Below, in pieces: positions 35,690-44,164 of a stretch of 64,000 nucleotides of DNA (positions within the stretch are counted from its first letter, which is position 1; the number at the start of each line of letters is the position of its first letter). A model generated the notes under the pieces. That model saw nothing but the letters and a program-made list of their open reading frames with translations, was not told where the DNA came from and ran no database searches. Both the position numbers and the translations under genes were made by a program. Source of the stretch: Allobosea lupini (GTDB taxonomy: Bacteria > Pseudomonadota > Alphaproteobacteria > Rhizobiales > Beijerinckiaceae); contig NZ_FOAN01000011.1 in assembly GCF_900109525.1 (NCBI RefSeq), positions 124,001 to 188,000 on the forward strand, given 5' to 3'.

Positions 35690-35975
35690 GGATGCTCCGC
35701 TGCAGACGCCACGATCGGGCGTCAATCCATAAGCCACCGCGATGCCGGCGGGCCGTCAAAAGGCGTTTCAAAACCGCCAATGTCGTTTGCCGCGGGCAGG
35801 CGATGTCGCCGCAGGCCGGCCGATAGGGTGTCGCAGCACGAAGCACGGCTTTCCACCGCTGGTCGAGGAGCCGCCGAGATCTCAGACCGGGCCGCCTCAT
35901 TCCACGCGACGGCATGGATCGCCGGCGCCAGTGCGTGCAGCCGAGGCTGATCGCGAGGCCTGGTCGACCATGCCT

Positions 35976-36677
35976 TTACTGGGATGATTCAGCGGATCGA
36001 CGACTGCGCAAGACATGCCGCAGATGAAGGAAAATCGCGACATGGATCAGGAGGAGGACAGGCACGTAGAAGCCCGGAATGAAACGCCATGGCAGGTCCA
36101 TGATGACTGCGGTGCCCGGCGGCTCATGGAAGAGGCGCAGGGGCGAGCCCGGCTGCGAGGTGGTGGCGAGGAAGATCGCAGAGCAGAAGTCGGCGAAGCC
36201 GACGATGTTCCAGATCAGGGTGAGGGGAAGCCAGCCGCGTAGGCGTCTTGCGGCGAAGACCGCGGTCGGGATGGCCAGGCCTGCCGCCAGGATGTCGCCC
36301 CAGCCGGCATAGGCCGCGAACGGGTTCGACAGGCGGCCCGCTTCATGAAGGAGCAGGAAGCCTCCGCCCGCGAACCGGGCGACATGAAGCGCTACCAGCG
36401 GCGCCAGCGACAGTTCGGCGACGATGGCGCGCCCTGCGCGGGTCGCCGCCAGCATGACGCTGCCGATCAGGACCGGCAGCAATATTCCCAAGGCGCCGTC
36501 GGGTAGTGCGGCGATGCCTGGTACGCGCGTCGCGGCGGTCATCGCGAACCAGATGGCGAGCAGGCCGGCGACCGCTATGCCCCTATGACGTCTCTCCGGC
36601 AGCCCCGACACGATCAGTACGACGGCGACCGGCCAGCATGCGACAAGAAGCACAGTCCATACGGCGTCTAGCATCAT
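35976..36677 (-). CDS. Hypothetical multi-pass membrane protein
   Basis: This 233-residue protein has about seven hydrophobic segments, beginning MMLDAVWTVLLVACWPVAVV. I recognise no characterised family; a polar stretch TSQPGSPLRLFHEPPGTAVI precedes the last helices, and the C-terminus HLRHVLRSRRSAE is basic and cytoplasmic by the positive-inside rule. It is divergent from the TetR gene across 150 bp that contain one inverted repeat and one operator-like motif. It is therefore likely to be the regulator's target. Function is unknown. Confidence 0.7.
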   Translation of the reverse strand: MMLDAVWTVLLVACWPVAVVLIVSGLPERRHRGIAVAGLLAIWFAMTAATRVPGIAALPDGALGILLPVLIGSVMLAATRAGRAIVAELSLAPLVALHVARFAGGGFLLLHEAGRLSNPFAAYAGWGDILAAGLAIPTAVFAARRLRGWLPLTLIWNIVGFADFCSAIFLATTSQPGSPLRLFHEPPGTAVIMDLPWRFIPGFYVPVLLLIHVAIFLHLRHVLRSRRSAESSQ

Positions 36678-36752
36678 GGAGTACCTTCGGCATCGTGTTC
36701 CGCCGATACGGTCGGCGCCGCTCCAAGGCTGTGATCACAGCAGGAGCTTATA

Positions 36753-36764
36753 GTGTAGATACAC
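36753..36764. promoter_or_regulatory. Short palindrome in the divergent membrane protein/TetR promoter region
   Basis: GTGTAGATACAC is a perfect 5-2-5 inverted repeat in an AT-rich patch 76 bp upstream of the leftward membrane protein gene. It differs from the TAGCACGA motif, so it may bind another factor or be part of a compound operator. Confidence 0.4.
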
Positions 36765-36801
36765 ATTATATCGACGGCACGCTCCGGCAACATTTTCTTT
36801 T

Positions 36802-36817
36802 ATGATCGTTCGTGCTA
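36802..36817 (+). promoter_or_regulatory. Operator-like motif, copy 3 (upstream of the TetR gene)
   Basis: ATGATCGTTCGTGCTA is the reverse complement of TAGCACGAACGATCAT, the third copy of the motif seen at 33979 and 34060. It ends 10 bp before the TetR start codon, a position that fits autorepression. Confidence 0.55.
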
Positions 36818-36827
36818 AATTTTGGGC

Positions 36828-37421
36828 ATGAGCAAGGGTGAAACGACGCGCGCGGCGATTGTCGACGAGGGGCTGCGGCAGGCGTCGCGGATCGGTCTCG
36901 AAGGGCTGTCGCTCGGCCCCCTGGCGACAAAGCTCGAGCTGACGAAAAGCGGGCTTTTCGCGCACTTCAAATCCAAGGAGGCGCTGCAGCTCAACATTCT
37001 CGAGGAAGCGATCGGGCGCTTCAAGCGCGAGGTGATCGCCGCCGGCACGCGGCGCGAGGCGCCAGACAGGCGCCTGCGGTCGCTGTTCGAACGCTATCTG
37101 GTCTGGATCAGAGGAGAGCAGGACGATGGCGGCTGCCTCTTCATGACGGCGGCGCAGGAGTTCGACGACCGGCCAGGTCTCGTCCGCGACAGGCTGGTGG
37201 CGTCCCAGCTCGACTGGCGCGAATTCCTGGGCTCCATCATCAGCGAAGGTGTCGCATCCGGTGTCTTCCGGGAGGATGTCGATCCGCAGCATGCCGTCTT
37301 CGAGATCCTGGGCGCCGCGCTGGCCTATCAGCATGCAACCAAGCTGCTTGGCGATCCGCGCGCCAAGGCGCGCGCTCAAGCAGCCTTCGCGCGCGTCCTC
37401 GCCGACCTGAAGCGCGGCTGA
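36828..37421 (+). CDS. TetR/AcrR family transcriptional regulator
   Basis: This 197-residue repressor has an N-terminal TetR helix-turn-helix (LGPLATKLELTKSGLFAHFK, with the typical FAHFKSKEALQ ending) and an all-helical ligand domain. The ATG at 36828 is preferred over the in-frame TTG two codons upstream. The C-terminal domain, with CLFMTAAQEFDDRPG, resembles the TetR subgroup with a YcdC/ComR-like C-terminus. It is divergent from a membrane protein gene, and its promoter contains an operator-like motif also found twice near 34 kb. The inducer is unknown. Confidence 0.88.
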   Translation: MSKGETTRAAIVDEGLRQASRIGLEGLSLGPLATKLELTKSGLFAHFKSKEALQLNILEEAIGRFKREVIAAGTRREAPDRRLRSLFERYLVWIRGEQDDGGCLFMTAAQEFDDRPGLVRDRLVASQLDWREFLGSIISEGVASGVFREDVDPQHAVFEILGAALAYQHATKLLGDPRAKARAQAAFARVLADLKRG

Positions 37422-37433
37422 TCGCGGGTCCGG

Positions 37434-38276
37434 TCAAGATCCGACGACGAACACATCGCCGACGGAGAGGCGCCCGGTCCCATCCGGAATTGCATTCTGA
37501 CCGAAGATCACCTTCCCGCTGCCGTCCCTGCGAAAGGTCGCCATGCTGCGCAACGGCTCGGCCTCAGGCGATTTGACAGCGGTCTCCTGATCGATGGTGG
37601 TCACCACGCAACGCGCGCAAGGCTTGACGATGCGCAGACCGATGCCGTCCCCGGTCAGCATCCGCCAATGATCTTCCGACCAGGCCGCCGGCCCCTCGAC
37701 GACGACGTTCGGCCGGAAGCGCTGCATCGTCACATCGGCACAGCCGGGCATGGCCGCCAGCGCCAGTTGTGAGGCCCGGTTGGTCACGAGCAGCGGAAAG
37801 CCGTCGGCGAAGCTGACGCGGTCTTCGGCTCGTCCGAATGCCAGATCGACCGGCCGCGCCTGCTCCGGCCGATCCATGTAGACGAGGCGACAGGCGCGCC
37901 CCACGACCGCGCTCAGCCAACGGTCGGCCGCCGGAGAGACATGAACGGCGCTGACCATGTCACGCCAGATCACGACGCTGACGCGGTGTGTCGCCCCTGC
38001 TGTTGGCCTCGCGACCTCGATGGCCGGTTGCTGCGATGCCGCCGACTGCAGGAGCAGCTTGCCATCGGAGAGCGTCGCCGAAATCGTGGCGAGCCGCGGC
38101 TCCTCGCGCTGGGTCAGGAAGCGGTCATTCGCATCGACGATCATGAAACGGCGGTCGTCCCGCAGGCCCCACGGCTCCAGATCGGCCGTCTCTAGCCTGA
38201 TCCCACGCAGACCCTTGACCGGATAGATCCAGAGTTCACTGACACGCACACGTTCGCCTATCGCGCCTTCGGACAT
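37434..38276 (-). CDS. MOSC domain protein (molybdenum cofactor sulfurase C-terminal type)
   Basis: This 280-residue protein has an N-terminal MOSC beta-barrel (ELWIYPVKGLRGIRLETADL, GLRDDRRFMIVD) and the MOSC core with conserved cysteines in KPCARCVVTTID and the closing FGQNAIPDGTGRLSVGD. The ATG at 38276 has GGAG six bases upstream; an ATG nine codons earlier has none. Family members such as YcbX and mARC act with molybdenum cofactor to reduce N-hydroxylated compounds, and C-terminal Cys binds the cofactor. It is convergent with the TetR gene, whose end is 12 bp away. Confidence 0.85.
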   Translation of the reverse strand: MSEGAIGERVRVSELWIYPVKGLRGIRLETADLEPWGLRDDRRFMIVDANDRFLTQREEPRLATISATLSDGKLLLQSAASQQPAIEVARPTAGATHRVSVVIWRDMVSAVHVSPAADRWLSAVVGRACRLVYMDRPEQARPVDLAFGRAEDRVSFADGFPLLVTNRASQLALAAMPGCADVTMQRFRPNVVVEGPAAWSEDHWRMLTGDGIGLRIVKPCARCVVTTIDQETAVKSPEAEPLRSMATFRRDGSGKVIFGQNAIPDGTGRLSVGDVFVVGS

Positions 38277-38299
38277 CTGGTCTCCATTCGCCTGTTTCG

Positions 38300-38467
38300 T
38301 CATCCGCGCGATGGCGACGGAGGTAAGCCCTGCCGCATCGCGATCTCCTCGATCCGGCCGAGGTTCCGCGCGCCGGCGCGGTCCGGCAGATGGGCGATGA
38401 GGCCGGCGATGTCGTCCACCGTCAAGGGCTTGCATACCTCGACAAGCCGCCGGCGCCTTGCGCGCAT
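38300..38467 (-). CDS. Possible 55-residue protein of unknown function
   Basis: The frame encodes an Arg-rich start (MRARRRRLVEVCKPLTVDDI) followed by an amphipathic helical stretch AGLIAHLPDRAGARNLGRIE. It ends 24 bp before the MOSC gene start and follows the isochorismatase gene in the same direction. The composition looks protein-like, but there is no strong ribosome-binding site and no recognised family. Confidence 0.3.
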   Translation of the reverse strand: MRARRRRLVEVCKPLTVDDIAGLIAHLPDRAGARNLGRIEEIAMRQGLPPSPSRG

Positions 38468-38553
38468 CGCCGCAATGCGGCCCGTGCCACCCGCCGGCCG
38501 TCCTGTCGAATGATCGCGCCGGCCCGGCTTCGGGTGCTGCGGGCTGACTGGGG

Positions 38554-39108
38554 TCAGACGGCCATGTCTTGCACGCTCACCTCCTCGCAGAACTCGGCGC
38601 GTAGCGTCGCCAGATGGACGGCATGCACCGTTTCGGCCGGCAGTGTTCCGCCGCTTCCGTCGGGAAGATCGAAGCAGTCGCAGGCGTCGGCGACCAGGAC
38701 CATGCGCCAACCCATATTGGCGCCTGTGCGGATCGTGGTCGAGACGCACATGTCGGTGGAAACGCCGAACGTCACGACGCTCCGGGCGCCGAGACGCCGC
38801 AGCTGCAGGTCCAGGTCCGTGCCAATGAAAGCGGAGTTGACGCTCTTGACGATTTCCGCCTCGCCCTCTCGCGGGCCGAACCCGTCGCGATAGGCATGCC
38901 CCGGTGCTTCGGGTCGCAAGGTCGAGTTCGGCTCGACCGAGGCATGCCGGACGTGAATGATAGGGCGGCCGGCCTGGCGGAAGATATCCAGAAGACGCAG
39001 GCCATTGCGGTCGAGGTCCTGATTCCACCGCCGCGGCCATGGCGCGGAGTCGAAAGCCTGCTGCATGTCCACCGGCAGCAATACGGCATTGTCCAGATCG
39101 AGTGTCAT
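38554..39108 (-). CDS. Cysteine hydrolase, isochorismatase-like family
   Basis: This 184-residue hydrolase has catalytic residues D14 (LPVDMQQAF), K88 (EIVKSVNSAF) and C121 (GVSTDMCVSTT), the Asp-Lys-Cys triad of the family. Members cleave amides such as nicotinamide, N-carbamoyl compounds or ureidoacrylate, and the Cys marks it as an amidohydrolase rather than an isochorismatase proper. It is divergent from an Lrp/AsnC regulator about 100 bp away, which is a likely controller and hints at a nitrogen-containing substrate. Confidence 0.87.
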   Translation of the reverse strand: MTLDLDNAVLLPVDMQQAFDSAPWPRRWNQDLDRNGLRLLDIFRQAGRPIIHVRHASVEPNSTLRPEAPGHAYRDGFGPREGEAEIVKSVNSAFIGTDLDLQLRRLGARSVVTFGVSTDMCVSTTIRTGANMGWRMVLVADACDCFDLPDGSGGTLPAETVHAVHLATLRAEFCEEVSVQDMAV

Positions 39109-39212
39109 CGCGCATCCTCCTCATGGCAGAGATGCCGCGACACCGCGCCGGATGCAGTCGGCATGATGTCGGGCGGACAAGCGATCTGCCGGGCCTGGGA
39201 GCGAGGGACGAC

Positions 39213-39632
39213 ATGGACGACAAGGACCGCATGCTGCTGTCCGCACTGCGGCGCGACGCTCGTCGCTCGGCGGTGGCGTTGGCGCGCGAAGTGCAGCTGT
39301 CGCGCAGCACAGTCCAGGAACGGATCGAGCGCCTGCGCGCGTCCGGCGCAATCAAGAGCTTCACCATTGTCGAGGGGGAGCCAAGCCAGCGCCAGAGCGC
39401 CCACTTCCTCGCCAAGCTGCGACCGGGCCTTACATGCAGCCAGCTACTTCCCGTGCTGCGGCGCGTTCCCGGCATCGTCTGCCTGCATTCCATTGCCGGC
39501 CAGTACGACATGATCGTTCGTGCCGATGGAGATTCGATCGATTCGATCGAGGCTGTCCGCAAGGCGCTCGCCGGCCTGTCCCAAATTGCCGAGGTCGTGA
39601 CGCTCGTGACGCTCGACCGCCATATCGGTTGA
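39213..39632 (+). CDS. Lrp/AsnC family transcriptional regulator
   Basis: This 139-residue regulator has an N-terminal HTH (ALAREVQLSRSTVQERIERL) and a RAM ligand domain with IAGQYDMIVRADGDSIDSIE. The ATG at 39213 is the family start (MDDKDRMLLSALRRDAR); the longer upstream frame has no similarity. It is divergent from the isochorismatase-like gene across 104 bp. It is smaller than the Lrp-type protein near ald and lacks that protein's C-terminal tail. Its effector is probably an amino acid or amide, which is inference from the family. Confidence 0.87.
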   Translation: MDDKDRMLLSALRRDARRSAVALAREVQLSRSTVQERIERLRASGAIKSFTIVEGEPSQRQSAHFLAKLRPGLTCSQLLPVLRRVPGIVCLHSIAGQYDMIVRADGDSIDSIEAVRKALAGLSQIAEVVTLVTLDRHIG

Positions 39633-39721
39633 CGCGCGTAGGGCCGGTACCCGGTTTCATGCATCGGCCCATGATCCGGCCACAGCGGTTGGCCTCGACG
39701 ATGTCCGGCATAAGGCACATC

Positions 39722-40759
39722 TCAGATCGGAACGTGCGGCAAGGCCTTCATCCCTTCCAGATGCAGCCGCATCTTGATGTCCTGGTTGTGGTTGCCGAAG
39801 CCGCGGCCGAAAATGTTGACTCCCCCCGGGCGGCCCTCCTTTTCGTCGATGCCGATGCGCACCTTGATCGAGTGGTGGAGGTCGAGATCGAGATCCGTGG
39901 TGGCGACATCGCTAAGCCGACGCTCGCCGAGATAGGTGCCGTCCGCCGTGATGCGCCAGGTCGTCAGGATGCCGTATTGCGAGCCTTCGAGCTTCCACCA
40001 ATGCGGCGTGTAGATCCCTCGGCGGTCGCCGTAGTCGCCAGGGCAGGTCCAGGTGCCGATCTTGCGGCCATTGACCCAGAGGCTGATGTCGGACGGCCAA
40101 TCGGCATTGGTCCCCGGCACCTCGGACGACATCTCCATCTCGAATTCGAGCGCGGTGATCGCCTGGTTCAGGACCTTGGCATTGTTCGGGAATTTGTACT
40201 CGACATAGCCGCGACCGAACCAGATCAGCCCTGCCTGGACCCGGCGCGGATCGAGGAAGAGCTCGGGGACGTCGAGCACGCCGAGGATGCGCTCGGTCGA
40301 GCAGAGCCCGCAGGGCGCCGAGACGTTCGAGCTGGTGTAGAGCCCGAGCGGCATCTCGACTTCGACGACGTTGCGCTCCCGGCTCGGATCCTCCGGGTCT
40401 AGATTGACGACGATCTCGGCATAGCGCGCCGCGCAGACCTTCTGCTGGCCCTTGGCGGCCTTGCCGAGCGAGGTCGAGATCAGCTCGGCTTCCTCGAGCA
40501 CCTGGACATTGGTCACGATCGTCGATTGCGGCAGGCCGAGCACCTCGGCGATCTGGTTTATGTTCTTGGGGCCGTGGCGGTTGAGCAGCCGCAGGATGCG
40601 CAGCCTAACCGGGGAGGCCAGGCCGCGCAGCACCTGATACTGGCGATCGGCATTGACGACGAGGAAGCTGCGGTCACGCCGGGCCTCCGCGCCCGGCACG
40701 GGACCACCTCCGCCGGGATCCCGGCGACCGCGCTGCGATCTTGGTGGGCTCTCGTCCAT
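39722..40759 (-). CDS. ArsR-type winged-helix regulator with a large C-terminal domain
   Basis: This 345-residue protein carries an ArsR-like winged helix at about residues 38-110 (LASPVRLRILRLLNRHGPKN, LPQSTIVTNVQVLEEAELI). A roughly 230-residue strand-rich domain follows with CGLCSTERILGV, ADWPSDISLWVNGRKIGTWT and PHWWKLEGSQYGILTTW. The Trp-rich beta pattern resembles a carbohydrate-binding sandwich. It starts at the ATG at 40759, 20 bp after the arabinofuranosidase stop, and is co-oriented with it as the last gene of the operon. I infer that it senses an arabinoside or its product. Ordinary ArsR proteins are only about 110 residues long. Confidence 0.78.
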   Translation of the reverse strand: MDESPPRSQRGRRDPGGGGPVPGAEARRDRSFLVVNADRQYQVLRGLASPVRLRILRLLNRHGPKNINQIAEVLGLPQSTIVTNVQVLEEAELISTSLGKAAKGQQKVCAARYAEIVVNLDPEDPSRERNVVEVEMPLGLYTSSNVSAPCGLCSTERILGVLDVPELFLDPRRVQAGLIWFGRGYVEYKFPNNAKVLNQAITALEFEMEMSSEVPGTNADWPSDISLWVNGRKIGTWTCPGDYGDRRGIYTPHWWKLEGSQYGILTTWRITADGTYLGERRLSDVATTDLDLDLHHSIKVRIGIDEKEGRPGGVNIFGRGFGNHNQDIKMRLHLEGMKALPHVPI

Positions 40760-40779
40760 CGTGGTGAAGACGCGTGCTC

Positions 40780-42315
40780 CTAGCCTTCCAGCCTGATCAC
40801 ATTCCACGAAGCCGGCTGCAACTCCAGCGAGATCGCGTTCGCCTTCGCCGAGACACCCTTCAAGGTCGCGGGCTTGACCTTGAGTGGCTCCTTCTTGCTG
40901 TTGACGGCCTTCAGGTCGGCATGGCGCAGCTCGGTCGCCTCCGCGACCTTGAGCTTGCCGAAGCCTCGGGCATCGAGCGTCACCGTGACGGGCTGCTCCA
41001 GATCGCGGTTGAGCAGGAAAAGCGAGACGCCCTTGTCGTCGGCGACGACCGAGGCTTTCAGATAGGGCGCGTCGATCGGGTAGTAGAGGTCCTGCTTGCC
41101 GCGCGGGTCGTAATAGTCGGCCTGGTAGCTCTCGGACTTAACGATCGCCTTCAGCACGCTGCCGCGGCCGAGCCGGCTCATCTGGGCAAAGGGCCAGAAG
41201 ATCGTCTGTCGCCAGGCCGGCCCGCCGGTCTCGGTCATGATCGGCGCGATGACGTTGACAAGCTGGGCGAGGCAGGCCGCTTTGACCCGGTCGGCATGGT
41301 TTAGCAGCGAGATGCAGGCGCCGCCGAAGACGAGCGCGTCCTCCATCGAGTAGATCTCCTCCAGGATCGGCGGCGCCACCGGCCAGCCCTCCTTGACGCG
41401 GTCCGCCCGCACGCGCCGCGTCCGGTACCAGACATTCCATTCGTCGAAGCTCAGCATGATCCGCTTGTCGGAGCGCCGGCGCGCCGCGACCGCATCCGAG
41501 ATCGCGACGACCTCCTCGATGAATTGATCCATCAGGTCGGGGCTGGCCAGGAAGGCCTTGGTGTCGGCGGCATAATTGTTGAAATAGGTGTGCAGCGAGA
41601 TGAACTCGACCTGGTCGAAGGTGTGCTCGAGAACCTCGTCCTCCCAGCGGCCATAGGTCGGCATGTTGCGTCCGGATGAGCCGCAGGCGGCCAGCTCGAT
41701 CGACGGGTCGATCCAGCGCATCATCTTCGCGGCTTCATGGGCGACGCGGCCGTATTCGGTCGCGGTCTTGTGCTCCATCTGCCAGGGACCGTCGACCTCG
41801 TTGCCGAGGCACCAGAACTTGATGTCGTGCGGCTTCTTCCAGCCGTGCTTGATGCGCAGGTCCGACCAGGCGGTGCCGCCGGGATGGTTGCAGTATTCGA
41901 CGAGGTTGCGCGCCGCGTCGCCGTCGCGCGTGCCGAGGTTGACGGCGAGCATCGGCTCGATCTTCGCGGCGCGGCACCAGTCGACGAACTCGTTGGTCCC
42001 GAAGGTGTTCGGCTCCGTGGTGAACCAGGCGAGGTCGAGCCTTGCCGGGCGGTCCTTGACCGGACCGACGCCATCTTCCCAGTTGTAACCCGAGACGAAA
42101 TTGCCGCCGGGATAGCGCATGATCGTCGGGCCGAGCTCCTTGACGAGGTCGAGCACGTCCTTGCGGAATCCGCGCTTGTCGGCGGTCGGATGGCCGGGCT
42201 CGTAGATGCCGCCATAGACGCAGCGGCCGAGATGCTCGACGAAGGCTCCAAAGAGCCGCGGATCGGTGTCGCCGATGGCGAAGGCACGGTCGAAGGTGAT
42301 GCTGGCTTGTCTCAT
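40780..42315 (-). CDS. abfA: Alpha-L-arabinofuranosidase, glycoside hydrolase family 51
   Basis: This 511-residue GH51 enzyme removes terminal alpha-L-arabinofuranosyl residues from arabinoxylan or arabinan oligosaccharides. The acid/base is E173 (CLGNEVDGPWQ) and the nucleophile is E292 (LSFDEWNVWY). The N-terminal barrel start (GAFVEHLGRCVYGGIYEP) and the RYPGGNFVSGYNWEDGVGP segment are diagnostic. There is no signal peptide, so it acts in the cytoplasm on imported oligosaccharides, consistent with the ABC importer genes upstream in the same operon. It overlaps the upstream ATPase gene by four bases. Confidence 0.94.
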   Translation of the reverse strand: MRQASITFDRAFAIGDTDPRLFGAFVEHLGRCVYGGIYEPGHPTADKRGFRKDVLDLVKELGPTIMRYPGGNFVSGYNWEDGVGPVKDRPARLDLAWFTTEPNTFGTNEFVDWCRAAKIEPMLAVNLGTRDGDAARNLVEYCNHPGGTAWSDLRIKHGWKKPHDIKFWCLGNEVDGPWQMEHKTATEYGRVAHEAAKMMRWIDPSIELAACGSSGRNMPTYGRWEDEVLEHTFDQVEFISLHTYFNNYAADTKAFLASPDLMDQFIEEVVAISDAVAARRRSDKRIMLSFDEWNVWYRTRRVRADRVKEGWPVAPPILEEIYSMEDALVFGGACISLLNHADRVKAACLAQLVNVIAPIMTETGGPAWRQTIFWPFAQMSRLGRGSVLKAIVKSESYQADYYDPRGKQDLYYPIDAPYLKASVVADDKGVSLFLLNRDLEQPVTVTLDARGFGKLKVAEATELRHADLKAVNSKKEPLKVKPATLKGVSAKANAISLELQPASWNVIRLEG

Positions 42316-43157
42316 GGCTTGGCTCCGGAGGCTGGAACGGCTTTGGGCGGATATCCGCCGCGGAAGGCTCCGGCGCTGTCGGGCGTGAGCACGGCGTCGC
42401 GGAGCTGGCGGGAATAAGGATGCGAGGGGGCCGAGAGCACGGCGCGGGCCGGCCCTTCTTCGACCACGACGCCCTTCTGCATGATGATCAGCCGGTCGCT
42501 GATGTAGTATGCGGTGGCGAGGTCGTGGGTGATGTAGATGATCGACAGGCCGAGATCGTCGCGCAGTCGTCCGAACAGGTTGACGATCGACATGCGGAGC
42601 GAAGCGTCGACCATCGAGACCGGCTCGTCGGCGACGATCAGCCTGGGCCTGGCGACGAGCGCGCGGGCGATCGCGACCCGCTGGAGCTGGCCGCCTGACA
42701 GCTCATGCGGAAACCGCCCGGCGATCTCGGCCAGCGAGAGTCCGACCTGCTTCAGCGCCTCGTCGGCCCGGCCCTCCGCCGCCTTGCGGTCGGTGGCCTC
42801 GCCGAAGCGTTCAGCCGTCATGAACAGGTAGCGATCGAGCTGCTTGAGCGGGTTGAAGGCCTCGAACGGATTCTGGAAGATCGGCTGCACCTTGGCCATG
42901 AAGGCGCGCCGCTCGTAGGTTGCGACATCCTGCCCGGCGAGCCTGATCGAGCCGGAGCTCGGCGCATGGATACCGAGGATCATGCGCGCCAGCGTCGACT
43001 TGCCCGAGCCGGACTCGCCGATCACCGTGAAGATCTCCGGCGTCTCGTCCCGCAGCGCGAAGCTGACCTCCTTGACCGCCTCGACGCGCCGCGACGAGAA
43101 CAGCCCGCCGCGCGCGAAGGTCTTGCCGACCTTGTCGAGTCCGAGGAGCGCGCTCAT
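42312..43157 (-). CDS. Dipeptide/oligopeptide-type ABC transporter ATP-binding protein (DppF-like)
   Basis: This 281-residue ATPase has Walker A GESGSGKSTLARM, signature ELSGGQLQRVAIARAL and Walker B LIVADEPVSMVD, with the switch His in YITHDLATAYYISD. The C-terminal SAPSHPYSRQLRDAVLTPD is the Opp/Dpp-type extension. The ATG at 43157 overlaps the end of the preceding ATPase gene. In this operon it most likely powers uptake of arabino-oligosaccharides rather than peptides, because the next gene is a cytoplasmic arabinofuranosidase and several Dpp-type importers are known to carry sugars. Confidence 0.9.
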   Translation of the reverse strand: MSALLGLDKVGKTFARGGLFSSRRVEAVKEVSFALRDETPEIFTVIGESGSGKSTLARMILGIHAPSSGSIRLAGQDVATYERRAFMAKVQPIFQNPFEAFNPLKQLDRYLFMTAERFGEATDRKAAEGRADEALKQVGLSLAEIAGRFPHELSGGQLQRVAIARALVARPRLIVADEPVSMVDASLRMSIVNLFGRLRDDLGLSIIYITHDLATAYYISDRLIIMQKGVVVEEGPARAVLSAPSHPYSRQLRDAVLTPDSAGAFRGGYPPKAVPASGAKP

Positions 43158-44164
43158 GCCGCCGCCCCCGGATTGACCGCATGGCAGGCGGCGCGGTGGC
43201 CGGGCAGCGTCTCGACCATCGCGGGCACCGTCGTCGCGCACACCGGCATGGCGAGCGGGCAGCGCGGGTGGAAACGGCAGCCCGGCGGCGGCGCGGCGAG
43301 ACTGGGCGGGGTGCCGTCCAGCCCCTCGCGCTGCTTCACGTCGCCGATGCGCGGCAGGCTCGCGATCAGATGCCGGGTATAGGGGTGTAGCGGCCGCTCG
43401 AAGATCTCCGGCGTCTCGCCGTCCTCGACCAGGCGGCCCGCATACATGATGCCAAGCCTGTCGGTCAGCGCCGCCTGGACGCCCATGTCGTGGGTGATGA
43501 ACAGGACGCTCGAGCCCATCTCCTGCTGGATCGAGCGGATCATGCCGAGCACGTCCTTCTGCACGATCACGTCGAGCGCGGTCGTCGGCTCGTCGGCAAT
43601 GACGAATTCCGGCTTGCAGATCGTCGCCAGCGCGATGGTGACGCGCTGGCGCATGCCGCCGGAAAGCTCGTGCGGATAGGCTGCGAGTACCGACGGGTCG
43701 AGCTTGACGCGCTCCAGATGCGCGGCCGCCCGGGCGTCGAACTCAGCTTTGCTGCCGCCGAGATGGCGCCAGGCGAAGTCGCGGAAGCTGTGCCTGATCC
43801 GCCGGAGCGGGTTCAGCACGTTCATCGAGCCCTGCATGATGTAGGACAGGTGCCGCCAGCGGATGCGGCGGACCACCTCGGGCGGCGCGCGCCCGATCGC
43901 ATCCCACTCGGGGAGGAAGGAGAAGCGGGCCGAGCCGCCGACCATCTCCAGCGGCGGCTTCAGCAGCCCCGCAATGGTCTTGACCAGCGTCGTCTTGCCA
44001 GAGCTGGATTCGCCGGCGAGCCCGTAGATCTCGTTGCGGCGGACGTCGAAGGTCACGCCGTCCACGGCCCTCACCTCGCGATTGACGCCGAAATAGCGGG
44101 TGCGGAAATGGGCTTGCAGATCGTGGACCTGCAGCACCGGCGTCTGGTCGGGCGCCGCGCTCAT
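43154..44164 (-). CDS. Dipeptide/oligopeptide-type ABC transporter ATP-binding protein (DppD-like)
   Basis: This 336-residue ATPase has Walker A GESSSGKTTLVKT, signature ELSGGMRQRVTIALA, Walker B FVIADEPTTALD and switch His in FITHDMGVQAAL. The C-terminal oligopeptide-transporter extension includes the iron-sulfur-type cysteine pattern CRFHPRCPLAMPVC common in DppD/OppD proteins. The ATG at 44164 overlaps the permease gene by four bases. It pairs with the DppF-like ATPase. The Walker A has Ser in place of the usual Gly-Ser, a tolerated variant. Confidence 0.9.
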   Translation of the reverse strand: MSAAPDQTPVLQVHDLQAHFRTRYFGVNREVRAVDGVTFDVRRNEIYGLAGESSSGKTTLVKTIAGLLKPPLEMVGGSARFSFLPEWDAIGRAPPEVVRRIRWRHLSYIMQGSMNVLNPLRRIRHSFRDFAWRHLGGSKAEFDARAAAHLERVKLDPSVLAAYPHELSGGMRQRVTIALATICKPEFVIADEPTTALDVIVQKDVLGMIRSIQQEMGSSVLFITHDMGVQAALTDRLGIMYAGRLVEDGETPEIFERPLHPYTRHLIASLPRIGDVKQREGLDGTPPSLAAPPPGCRFHPRCPLAMPVCATTVPAMVETLPGHRAACHAVNPGAAA

